Source: Buxus sempervirens
Taxonomy: Eukaryota > Streptophyta > Magnoliopsida > Buxales > Buxaceae
Assembly (NCBI GenBank): GCA_947561395.2
Contig: OX387182.1
Span: 39,859,949 to 39,923,948, forward strand
DNA length: 64,000 nt
Direction of reading: 5' to 3'
Both the position numbers and the translations under genes were made by a program. Within the stretch, counting starts at the first letter, position 1. Each line of letters opens with the position of its first letter. Shown in pieces: positions 1-10,049 of the stretch. The notes beneath the pieces are model-generated. The model saw only the letters and a list, made by a program, of their open reading frames with translations, did no database searches and was not told the origin of the DNA.

Positions 1-1143
1 GATTTGCTTGTATTTTGGAAAACCTGAAACTACCCTTATACCATACCGCGAGGGGCTTCGCCCCCCGCACCCTCCAACCCCTTTGTTCACCGTGCGTCCA
101 ACTCATTCCTTGGCACGGGGAGGGACCTCGCCCCGTGAGCTCCGCTCCGCCCACAGGGGCCCAAGGTCCCTCCCCTTGGACCCAGAGTATGTGATTTTTG
201 TATATTTTGTGATTTGTGATTTCTTGTATATTCTATGATTTCTGCTGCATGTGGGTGACACTTTCAAACTAAACCAAGCGAACCAGTAAGGTTTCCGGTC
301 AGCCGGAAACCCAACATGGGACTCAGGCCACCCGGTCTAACTTGATTTCCAATGGGCCTTCCAATGGGGCCCACCCTGCCCGAACCATCCAATTATACTT
401 AAGTAAGATAATTAAAAAGAATTGAGTGGGCCAAACCCACTGGAGGCCCACCAAAGCCCAACTTGGGGCATGCATGTTTAATTTAAGATTGTGGTTTGGC
501 TGAGACCAAGGGCGGGCCTGTCGGGCCCACCAAGCCCACTCACTAAATAAAATTAGGGTTTCTAAACCCTAACTCATGAAGTCTTGGGCTTTCAAGCCCA
601 AGCCCAGTTAAAGGGCCCCAAGCCCAAGGCCTGGCCCATTTTTGAAACTTAATTAAGATAAATCCAATAAATCACTTGGCTACCATGTGTGGCCCACTCA
701 ATGGGCCCACGAACCAAACCGGCCCACTTTGGCATGAAAATTCGCTTGAATAATCAAACTTGAATTTCAAGATAAAACCAACTCATTGAACCAAAGCCCA
801 AAGGGCCTCGCAGGCTTAAACTGAGGCCCGCCAAGGGAACATGTGGTCCTAACTTGGCCCACCAAGGAACCCGTGGGCCTTCAAACGGGGCCCACCCAAT
901 CAGACCCACTTCACTTTAAGCTAAGAAGATAAAATCAAGTAAAGGGACCCACACCACTTTGGCGGTCCCACCAGACTTTACCAAATTGAATGCTGGAATA
1001 GGAATCCGGTGAGTGAGAGACCAAAGTTAACTCAAACCAGGAAAACCTATGGGACCCGTCACTTGATGGGGCGAACTGGGGTGTCTACGGACTTCCCCGG
1101 ACCGTAGCAGAGAACTTGCTTAGAATCTCAAGCCGCAGACCAA
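1..1143. repeat. Remnant of an old repeat, GGCCCA-rich
   Basis: No reading frame of substance is seen. The first 200 bases are GC-rich, with short complementary runs around gaggggcttcgcccccc. From about 290 to 1000 the hexamer GGCCCA or its complement recurs dozens of times in otherwise AT-rich DNA. The sequence resumes at 4882 after the LTR inserted at 1149, so both pieces are one older unit. The joined flank carries aggcacccctggtgtcc and GGTGGCGACTCC, motifs also present near the 3' ends of the family A LTRs further right. It may therefore be a diverged relative of family A, but this is inference. Confidence 0.45.
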
Positions 1144-1478
1144 GCCTTTGTAAAATCCCAAAATTTTAATGAAATTAAAATTTATTATGTTGGTAATTAA
1201 TTAATGCCAAAAAAAAAATAAATAAATAAAAAAATAATAATAATTAATTAAGAGGAATTGGAGATTGAAAGGGTTCGATTGGGGTTCTCGGGTGAACAAA
1301 ATTTGAGAACTTTAATTATGAAGGTAAGAAGAATTATTTAGTTTTAACTAGAGGGTTAAAGATGATTTAATGTTGTGAAAATTAAGAGATATTAATTAAA
1401 AACTTAGGTTGCTGGTATAGGGAGTTGGTGGAGTGCTGAAGTAAGGGATCATGATTTAAATTATTAGAGGGCAGCAAC

Positions 1479-1486
1479 TATAAAAG
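1479..1486 (+). promoter_or_regulatory. TATA box of LTR-B1
   Basis: TATAAAAG lies about 330 bp inside the LTR. It is followed by a purine-rich leader and, at 1897, a splice donor (CAG/GTAAGTAGCA) whose GTAAGTAGCA also appears in copies 3 and 4. It probably drives LTR transcription, and sister copies have the same arrangement. Confidence 0.6.
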
Positions 1487-3899
1487 GGGGAGAATTTCGT
1501 TTGTTGGTTTGGTTTGGCATTCGAGCACTGAACTGAGATCAGAGAGAGATGAGGGGGTGATCTAGGGTCTGAAAAATCAGAATGGAGAAATTGTTTATCT
1601 GAGAGTTCAAATTGGAGCCGTTTGAAGGCTGTTCGAGAGAGATTGAAGAACTTCTGCAGTAGTGTTCAGATCTATTCTGGAGCTGCGAAATTAGTATGTT
1701 GACTCAAATATCAGGCAAGGATTAGTTTAAGAGGCGATGTTTAGTTAAATTTATCAAAGGAAATACAGATTCAAGTAGATCTGATCAGGATCTGGTTTCT
1801 GCAGAGACTTGTTTAGGTTCTGTTCGTGAATTCAATTCAGGAGGCAAATTTCAGGAGGAATTAGGAGGTTCTGACTTGTGAATTAGTTTCTATCAGGTAA
1901 GTAGCACAATTGAATTTGTTTTAGTTTCTTTAATCCGAAATTTGAATCTGTCTTGAACATGAAATCAAATCAACCTCTGTTTTACTGATTTTGGCGTCTA
2001 GACCTGATCTAACATGCAATGTTACTCAATTAAAATTTCATAGCACGGTTGCTGGTTGATCATATGATTATTGAATTGCTAATCATGAGATAATAAAGGG
2101 AATTACATTTAGTGCATGTTAGAATGGGAAGTAGGTTGCTGGAGAAAGGTTTCAGTTGAAGAACAGGGCAGGGGCGCTGAGTCTATATTAATTGAGTAGA
2201 TGAATTAATTAAATTCCAATATGTGTTAAATGTTAGTTTATGGAATTAGGATTATGTTAGTTTTGGTTTGAGAGATAATTATTAGATCAGTATTGAAGTT
2301 CTTGAGCCAGCCGCACTTGATATTGCTAGACTTTAATAGAGCGCCCAGGTATGCTTAGGATCGCTGAGGAGTACAAAATCTGGATTTCAACAGTTCAAAC
2401 TCTGGTTGTTGTTCTAAAAGCCAATTTGGAGTGGTTTGAAGGATTAAGCTTAATCTGGAAGAGGTTTGATAGTGAATTTGTAATTAGTCTTATTTAAAAC
2501 AATTTCATTGTCGCACTATATAGCAGCAAAGGGTGACCTGGCGCTGAGTATTTTCACTTGGCGCCAACCTGATTCGAGGTCAGCAGCAAGTCCATCCTTG
2601 TAGTTTTGTGCCGCTGTTTAGCAATAGTACTTCCACAGATGTAAAGGACCATAGTAGTACTTAGTTGGTTTAATTTAAGAGCTGGAAATATAAGACAAAG
2701 GATTAAAGAAATATAGGTTGGATTCATGGGAAAAGAACTGGGGACTGGCTGCTGGCAAAGTTAACAGAGGTCAGTGCCAGCTTCTGTAGTGTTTTTTTAT
2801 GGAAGCTAAATATATGATGTTTAGGGTCTAAGGTGGGGGGCTTCTTACAGGAATTAAAGATAGGCAAATCTATTCACTTTGAATACTCATGAGGTGCTGG
2901 GAAAAACCTGGAAACTATGAGTTGGGTTGCTGAAACCAGGTGAGTTAACTGTCAACTTCTCCAGCACATACACTCTTACTCTATAAAAACTAAACTTGGG
3001 AAATCATAAAAGGTTATTTGGAGATAATCAAATAGCAGTTAGTGAATAATAGTTTGCTGGTCTGATATATTAAATGAGGTGTTTTAGCACTACTAGAACA
3101 GGTGTTCATCTTATAAATGATATAGGTGTTAAGAGCATTTTTAATTTGAAGTAGGGTGTAAATGAAGGTCTTCTGATAGGTTCAGATCTTAGCTGGGTTT
3201 GGTCGGGAAAATGTTAGAGAAAATCAGCAGAAATTAAGATAATCTAGAAGAAGAAATTAATAAGTTGTTTTTAAATGAATTGGGAATACTAAGGGAAGAC
3301 CTTAAGGACTTATGTTAATTAAGAGTGAACTAAGGTTAATCCTTATAAAAATTAAGGATAATTATACCAATAGAAATCTGCTATTTAAGCTTAATATGAG
3401 AAAAACCAATCGGAGTTATTTAGAGAGCTGAATTATGATCTTAGCATCCGGAATTGCCGGTTAAAACTAGAAACAACACTTTTACTAAAATTAGACTTTA
3501 AAAGGGATTTTATGGAAGACAATGGAAAGAGTTGGTAAAATAAATGTAATGGTTCTTTTTGGCTATTGGATGACATTCTGGACTTCTGGAAACTACAGGA
3601 ACCAAACGAGGTCAATGCTAGGATAAAAAGGAGATGTTAGAAAGTAAATTTTTGAATTGAAAGAACTATAAAGCAATACATGTAAAACTCATTATTTAGA
3701 CTGAATTGTACCTATATTTTGCTGATCTTTCGAATACCATTGAATCTTGATTATTGGTATTGGATTTCATCGTGGATTAAGTGGAATTGTCATGATTATG
3801 TAATTTTTACATTGCACTGGTTTTATGCGGATTCTACGGAAAGAGAATTTTAAATTGAATATGAATGATTGGTTTTCTGGTTTGGAATTTGTTTTCCTC

Positions 3900-4332
3900 C
3901 ATGTACTTGGAGAGACGGTTGTGATGTCCATGTACTTGGGTAGTTGTGATACCTCCGTGTACTCGGGGATGCCCCATGTACTTGGGATGTTGATGCCCCG
4001 TGTACTCGGGATGATATGATTGAGATTGTGATGAGTTGTGCTTGCTGGATTTCACGGTTGGTTTTGGTTTTAGAGTCTAGTGGGCATAGCTCGATATGGA
4101 TCCATGTTAGGAGCTAGTTAGTGGAAAGGATTGTTCTTTGCTAGTTGTAATACTTTGTTCACGCACGCGTTTCCACTGTGTACTCAGTGAGGCCTGATCG
4201 TGTACTCGGCTGGCTGCGGCTATCCCTCATTTTATCGTGTACTCGGACTGTGACTGGATTAGTACATGCCAACCCATCACTGTACTGGGTGGGTTCTCCC
4301 GCAATAAGACGATGATCGTGTACTCGGCATAT
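3900..4332 (+). repeat. GTGTACTYGG repeat cluster in LTR-B1
   Basis: The decamer (c)GTGTACTCGG or CATGTACTTGG recurs at least nine times in two groups, 3900-4013 and about 4174-4332, with irregular spacing of roughly 20 to 40 bases. The group sits a few hundred bases upstream of the conserved splice-acceptor block. Other family B copies carry unrelated tandem repeats at the same place (18464 and about 24690). Confidence 0.75.
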
Positions 4333-4881
4333 CGCACCTAAGCCGGGAGGTGGCATAGTGAGCACTGGCATTACCTAGTTAAAGACGGTCTTATTTCATG
4401 AGTCCTGCAGTGACTTATCAACTGTTGATTTGATGTTACCTATATATTTGTTGAACTGGATTATTTCTGTATTTTATACTGATTGATTGGATTACTGTTG
4501 AATTACTCGGATTATTCGGAACTGAGGTGTTATCGCTACTGTTGCATGATTTACAACTGTATCATATTTTAGAACTGATGAACTGTATTTGAGCATGCAT
4601 GTGCTGCTTACTGGGATATTCGTATCTCATTCCTTTTGATTTGTTTTGTTTTCAGATTCTGGTAAGGACGGCACCAGCGGGTATATGCTTGGTTCATGTA
4701 AGTTAGCCTTGGGTTACCGTATTTTATTGATGAGATTGGGTTATAGTGCACTCTGATTATCCAGTTATTGATTTATTCATGTTTTCCTTCACTCTGATTT
4801 GCTATCCTGGGTTATATATTAACCTTCGGAGATAAGTTACGATTTTACCTACGTAACTTGGATCCGGGGCGTTACAGCCTT

Positions 4882-4973
4882 AATAGAAAATTTAGGCACC
4901 CCTGGTGTCCCCCTGCACCTCATCAGGTGGTGGCGACTCCAATTTCCCATTTTTACCCAGTGCGACCCCGAAG
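4882..4973. repeat. Right flank of the older unit split by LTR-B1
   Basis: This continues the sequence broken at 1143. It contains aggcacccctggtgtcc and GGTGGCGACTCC, which resemble the last 300 bases of the family A LTRs (near 9603 and 9796). No coding sequence is seen. Confidence 0.4.
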
Positions 4974-5740
4974 TCAGGCGCGCACAAGGGCACGCAGCTC
5001 GGCAGGCCGAAGCCTGTTCTGCAAGCGGACGGCACGGCCCGCGCTTGACGTGGGCCTCCGGCCGACTGCGTACTGGCCCGACAGGGGGCCCGTGTGGCCC
5101 GCCAAGGGCTAGCCAAATAACAGCAATATTAAGGGGGTATGCTTGTAATTGACTGTAAATGACAATTTCCACCCTTAAAACTGCCAAATAACAGTCATAG
5201 TGGAGGGTAGAGGTGGTAAAAACCCAGTTTTGGTTTTTTATAAATAGCCTAACCATTCCCACTCCAAACCACACCTCTTCTACAATCTCTCTTACTCTCT
5301 TTTAAATTATTCAAGCATAAAAAATGGGTACCAACCTAGTCGGGATGTGCTCATACTATAGTGATGTGGTATTATTTGTACAATTGTATTATGTATCACC
5401 AATGCAAAGTTGTACTTGTACTTGCAAGAATTAATTTATTTACATGTTTTAGCAAAATCTATCCTATTATGTGTAAGACAATTTTGTGAATTTTTTTTAG
5501 AATTTTATGGATTTTTTTGAATTTAAAAAAAAAAAAATAGGGCCTAGTCAATTTGGCCCAGCGGCGGCCCGCCGTGCTAGGCCCGGCACGGCACAGCCCA
5601 ACCCTGTGCATGTCGCGATCTGGGCCGTGTTGGGGTATTCGGCCAACGGGCCAAGCATGTTGCGGCCCGCGTGGCCCGTGTCCTGCCCGGCATGCCCCAG
5701 TCGTGCCCGGGCCATGCTAGGCCGGCCCGTTGAGCGCCCC
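4974..5740. mobile_element. Possible non-autonomous DNA transposon with GC-rich ends
   Basis: Two GC-rich blocks full of GGCCCG/CGGGCC motifs (about 4974-5110 and 5540-5740) bracket an AT-rich centre. The centre holds a TATA-like tataaatag (about 5240) and a pyrimidine-rich leader. The right block ends ccgttgagcgcccctatg. Such subterminal GGCCCG clusters with an AT core are typical of plant hAT elements. I could not match terminal inverted repeats or an 8-bp duplication, so the limits and class are tentative. Reading frames across the GC blocks look like composition effects. Confidence 0.3.
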
Positions 5741-6188
5741 TATGCTAGGGTACAAGCTTCTATGAATACATTTGGACATGTAAGGATTTATACTCCCACA
5801 ACTTGCACGAAGAGCCAAAAAGTGATTAATATGGACAATCAGAATTTGCCTAATCCAAAATATACCACAAAAGTTCCCTTGAAAGTATAAATGGATGATT
5901 GCTAATTGGGGTTGTATTGTCTACAACAAAAAATTTTACACCATTGTCTTGCAAGATACATATCTATTGAGCCCCAGCATTTAAAAAATTCATTAAATGG
6001 TTGGGCCCACGTGCATTTTGTCTTGTTGGATGTTGCTTTCGTTATAGATTATAGAGCCCATTGCAATGACATCTAAAAGCTTTAATTTTTAGAATAATTT
6101 TAGACATTGTTTTTATGGATCTTGTGTCCTTGTAACACCTTTTAGGAATTAAAGTGTTGAATTGCGTGGAGCCTAATCATACTGGACA
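5741..6188. other. Non-coding stretch left of the nested LTRs
   Basis: AT-rich sequence with no convincing gene. It is the target into which the family A LTR inserted, because the last bases, CCCAG, are repeated at 9876. Confidence 0.6.
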
Positions 6189-6336
6189 CCCAGTGTAGAC
6201 ACCCCAAATTGCACTAAAAATGAGAAAATAATTAAAAATATTAATTGGGATTTGAAATAGGTCAAAAAAGTATAAAATGTGGCCAAACAGGTCATGACCG
6301 TATTTTGTTTACGGTCTGGTCATACCTGCAGTTGAT

Positions 6337-6420
6337 ATACGGTCACGGTGTGCCCGTATTAATAATACGGTCACGGTGTGCCCGTATTAATAATACGGTC
6401 ACGGTGTGCCCGTATTAATA
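6337..6420. repeat. Three perfect 28-bp palindromic units
   Basis: The 28-bp unit atacggtcacggtgtgcccg followed by tattaata is repeated three times without a mismatch. Each unit folds on itself (ATACGG with CCGTAT). Degenerate units continue on both sides (about 6300-6465). The array lies upstream of the LTR TATA box, so it sits in the likely promoter region. Confidence 0.85.
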
Positions 6421-6665
6421 ATACGGGCAGGGCGTGACCGTAATATATATACGGGCACGGGGGCCTTTGTGCGAATTTTACCTTTTTGATTTTTGAGCCT
6501 TATCTACACCCAAATATCTCTCTTGGATAAGCGAATTCTCTTATTTATCTGTTCGAATTATCTCATTTATCCTTGTTGGCCATGGATGGGCATTATCCTT
6601 GTGTTTAACTCAATCTGAAACTCTATCTTGCCAAACCTTGGACCAACCATGCCCCTATGTTTGCC

Positions 6666-6673
6666 TATAAATA
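6666..6673 (+). promoter_or_regulatory. TATA box of LTR-A outer copy
   Basis: TATAAATA is followed about 100 bases later by the strong splice donor ccag/GTAAGTCCC at 6770. The same TATA-to-donor spacing occurs in the inner copy (8273 and 8386) and, in reverse, in the third copy (19708-19715 and 19598). Confidence 0.65.
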
Positions 6674-7864
6674 GAGAGCCTATCCTCAAGCAAAAGGCCA
6701 CGAAAATTTGAAGTCTAAGAAGCTCCAAGAGAAGAAAAGAATCCCTGCTACCTTGCTTGTTCAATCCAGGTAAGTCCCTTTTCCCTTTTATTTTCTGTCT
6801 TCAAGTAATAGGATCTTCTCCATTGCTGTAGAATAAGGCCATCTTTTGTATCTAGTATTCCTAAACTTGCCTCCAAGTACCTCAAGAGTCTCTCTAGCCG
6901 TAAAACGTGAAGAGAGAGTTAGGGGAAAAGAGAACAGGTGGATCCCTAGAATAGAATCCCATATCTGTTTTTCTCATTTTTTCTAGAATAAAGCCTTTGA
7001 TTGTGTTTGTGTACCCAAACCTATCTCCAAGTACCTCAAGAATACTCTCTAGCCGTAAAACGTAAAGAGAGAGCTAGGGGAAAAGAGAACAGATGGATCC
7101 GTAGGGTAGACCCCCATGTGCTCTAATCTGTGAGATGTGGCTGCTTTGAATATCCTGATCATGTTTTATTGGTTTTTATGATGAATCTGAATGAATACAT
7201 GAATCTATGATGTTTATAGCATGAGATCCCCACTTTTTGTTAAAATTTGGATTTTCCACATATTTGCACCTACAGCACTGTTTTCGTGATTTTTGTGATT
7301 TTAGGCTAAGATCTTGGATTTATCATGATCAATATGATAGATCTGGATCCAGAAGCCTGAAAATAAATTCTAGGGTTTCATGAAGTTTTTAAATCGTTTT
7401 TCATTATTGAGAGAAGACCCTACGGTCTAAGTTCTCCCCTTTTGATGTTCTTCATCAACGTGGGTATTTTTTGGTTTTATTTTTTGATTTAATGTGAAAT
7501 TTGGGCTATATCTAGGTCCTGGACTATTCAAGTTCAAATTTGAAATATTTTATAAAAATCATATTTTTCTAGATTTCTAGAATTTGACTTGAAGCCAGAT
7601 TTTTAGATTTTTCACTTTAAATTGATTTTATTTGATTTTATCTCAATTTTGTTTTGATCATGAAACCCTAGGAATGGTATGATCATATTTGAAAGTTCTG
7701 GATCAATCAAACCATTCATCTGAAAAAACCATACAATTTTCTCTTTTTGTGATTTTTCGTGATTTTTATAGCAAGCCTTTTTTCTTTGAAAAACATGAAC
7801 AATACCTGGCAACCACCTTGTGTGGATGAATAGGGGTGCCTAACACCTTTCCCTGTTCATAACC

Positions 7865-9678
7865 TGTAGACACCCCAAATTGCACTGCCAAATGAGAAAA
7901 TAATAAAAACATGTAATTAGAGCTTAAAACAGGACAAAAATGCATAAAAACTGACAAAACAGGCTTTGCCCGTATTTCCTTCACGGGCCCATCACGCCCG
8001 AACATTATCTACGGTCAGGCGCGCCAGTGAAAAATATACGGTTACCGTTGGACCGTAGTGCATTTACGGTCACTAAAGACGCCTGCGAGTTTTGTCCTTC
8101 TCTCGATTTCCGAGCTTTATCTTTAGTCCAATATGTCTTTAAATAAGCGAATTAAGTATTTTATTCGCTGAAGCCACCTTGGTTGGCTATGGATGGGCAT
8201 TATCTCCAATTTTCACTCTATCCTGAGGATCAGGATATATCCTTCTGGACCGGCCTTGCCCCTGGGTGTGTCTATAAATAGAGGTTCTCTCCTCTAGCTT
8301 AAGGCCACGAAATTTTGAGTCCAAGGAATTCTAAGAAGCTCCAAGAGAAGAGAAAGAACTCCTGCTGCCTGCCTGCTCAATCCAGGTAAGTCCCCTATCC
8401 CTTTTTATTTTCTGTCTTCAATTCTAGATGTAATAGGATCATCTCTATTGCTGTAGAATAAGGCCATATCTGTTTTTGTATTCCTAAACTTGTCTCTAAG
8501 TACCTCAAGAGTCTCTCTAGCCGTAAAACGTGAAGAGAGAACTAGGGGAAGGGGAACAGGTGGATCCCTCGAATAGAACCCCATATCTGTTTTTTTTCTT
8601 TTTTTCATAGAATAAGGCCTGTGATTGTGTTTGTATACCCAAACCTATCTCTAAGTACCTCAAGAGTCTCTCTAACTGTAAAACGTGAAGAGAGAACTAG
8701 GGGAAAGGGGAACAGGTGGATCCGTAGGGTAGACCCCCATGTGCTCTAATCTGTGAGATGTGGCTGTTTTAAATATCCTGATCATGTTTTAATGCTTTTT
8801 ATGATATATCTGAATGAATAACATGAATCTATGATGTTTATAGCATGAGATCCCTATTTTTTCTAAAAATTGGATTTTTGCCACTTTTGCACCTACAGCA
8901 CTGTTTTCGTGATTTTTGTGGTTTTAGGCTAGGATCTTGGATCTATCATAATCAATATGGTAGATTTGAATCCAGAAGCCTGAAAATAAATTCTAGGGTT
9001 TCATGATGTTGTTTTTAAATCATTTTTCATTATTGAGAGAAGACCCTACGGTCTAAATTTTCCCCTTTTGCTGTTTTTCATCAACTGGGTATTTTTGGTT
9101 TTTATTTTTGGATTTAATGTGAAATTTGGGCTTTATCTATGTCCTGGACTATTCAAGTTCAATTTTAAAATATTTTATAAAAATCATATTTTTCTAGATT
9201 TCTAGAATTTTGACTTGAAGCCAGATTTTTGGATTTTTCACTTTAAATTGATTTTATTTGATTTTATCTCAATTTTATTTTGATCATGAAACCCTAGGAA
9301 TGGTATGATCATGTTTGATAGTTCTGGATCAATCAGACTATTCATATGAAAAAATCATATATTTTTGCCTTTTTTGTGATTTTGTGTGATTTTTATAGCA
9401 AGCTTTTTCCTTTATTTTAAACATGAACAATACCTGGCAACCATCTTGTGTGGATGAATAGGGGTGCCTAACACCTTCCCCTGTTCATAACTTAATCCCC
9501 TTACCCATCTCTGGTTGTTTTTTTTAGGAGGGATATTTTGCCCTAAAATTTGCCTTTTGTGCTTATTTGATATTTTGGTGTCCATTCACGCCTAAATTGA
9601 ATGGTGGCGACTCTTTGTTTAATTTAATCCCGTGTGATGATTAGGAAATCATTAAATTGATTTTTTCCATGTCTCACA
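7865..9678 (+). mobile_element. Solo LTR, family A copy 2, nested inside copy 1
   Basis: It starts TGTAGACACCCC, ends CATGTCTCACA and is flanked by a perfect TAACC duplication (7860-7864 and 9679-9683). It is 1814 bp and aligns over its length with the outer LTR. The outer LTR resumes right after the duplication (taatccccctacccatctc), repeating the last part of the inner copy, which gives a false impression of a local tandem repeat at 9490-9875. Its palindromic region (about 7975-8080) is eroded compared with the outer copy. Its TATA box is at 8273-8280, its donor at 8386 and its acceptor at 9527. Confidence 0.9.
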
Positions 9679-9880
9679 TAACCTAATCCCCCTACCCATC
9701 TCTGGTTGTTTTTTTTAGGAGGGTTATTTTTACCCTAAAATTGCCTTTTGTGCTTATTTAATATCTTGGTGTCCATTATCACCTAAATTGAATGGTGGCG
9801 ACTCTTTGTTTAATTTAATCCCGCGTGATGATTGGAGGAAGTCAATGGATTTTTTATTTTTTCCCATGTTTCACACCCAG

Positions 9881-10049
9881 CCACAATCATCGCAGGGGTT
9901 GTAGGGAGGCAACACCCCCTTGCCCGTAAGGTGAGGGTTCGGGGGCGGAGCCCCCAAGGCGAAAATTCGCAAAATGGTGTATTTTGGGCATTTCCATTGT
10001 ATTAGGGTTATATTTTCCTTGATGTTGTTTTTCCTCGTAAGCTTCTATT
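9881..10049. other. Short flank between two LTRs
   Basis: This is the continuation of the target sequence split by the outer family A LTR. It carries a GC hairpin (gggggcggagccccc). No gene is seen. Confidence 0.5.

Larger units (their letters stand above)
1149..4876 (+). mobile_element. Solo LTR, family B copy 1
   Basis: The unit starts TGTAAAATCCC, ends GGGGCGTTACA and is flanked by a perfect 5-bp duplication GCCTT (1144-1148 and 4877-4881). TG...CA ends plus a 5-bp duplication are the signature of an integrated LTR. No gag-pol or primer site lies inside or next to it, so it is a solo LTR formed by LTR-LTR recombination. At 3728 bp it is long for an LTR. Ends of this type, and the tRNA-Met primer site beside the copy at 10050, suggest a Ty3/gypsy chromovirus (Tekay/Del-like), which is inference. 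Inside are a TATA box (1479), a splice donor (1897), a splice acceptor (4655) and an array of GTGTACTCGG repeats. It lacks the EDYYYP reading frame seen in its sisters. Confidence 0.88.
6194..9875 (+). mobile_element. Solo LTR, family A copy 1 (outer)
   Basis: It begins TGTAGACACCCC, ends CATGTTTCACA and has a perfect 5-bp duplication CCCAG at 6189-6193 and 9876-9880. It is interrupted by a second LTR of the same family (7865-9678). Without that insert it is 1863 bp. Internal features are three perfect 28-bp palindromic units (6337-6420), a TATA box (6666), a splice donor GTAAGT (6770), two copies of a block of about 150 bp containing ctctctagccgtaaaacgt, and a polypyrimidine-plus-TAG acceptor (9718). 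GGTGGCGACTC lies about 80 bases from the end. There are no coding domains. The superfamily cannot be fixed, but a Ty3/gypsy origin is plausible. Confidence 0.9.

Noticed and set aside
4849-5274. Open frames on both strands across the GC-rich block
   Set aside because: They overlap each other and have Arg/Ala/Pro-rich, low-complexity content caused by GGCCCG repeats. No domain is seen.
6337-6420. CRISPR-like array
   Set aside because: The units are back to back with no unique spacers, in a plant LTR.
9490-9875. Local tandem duplication of about 190 bp
   Set aside because: Target duplications show that it is the outer LTR resuming after the nested one.
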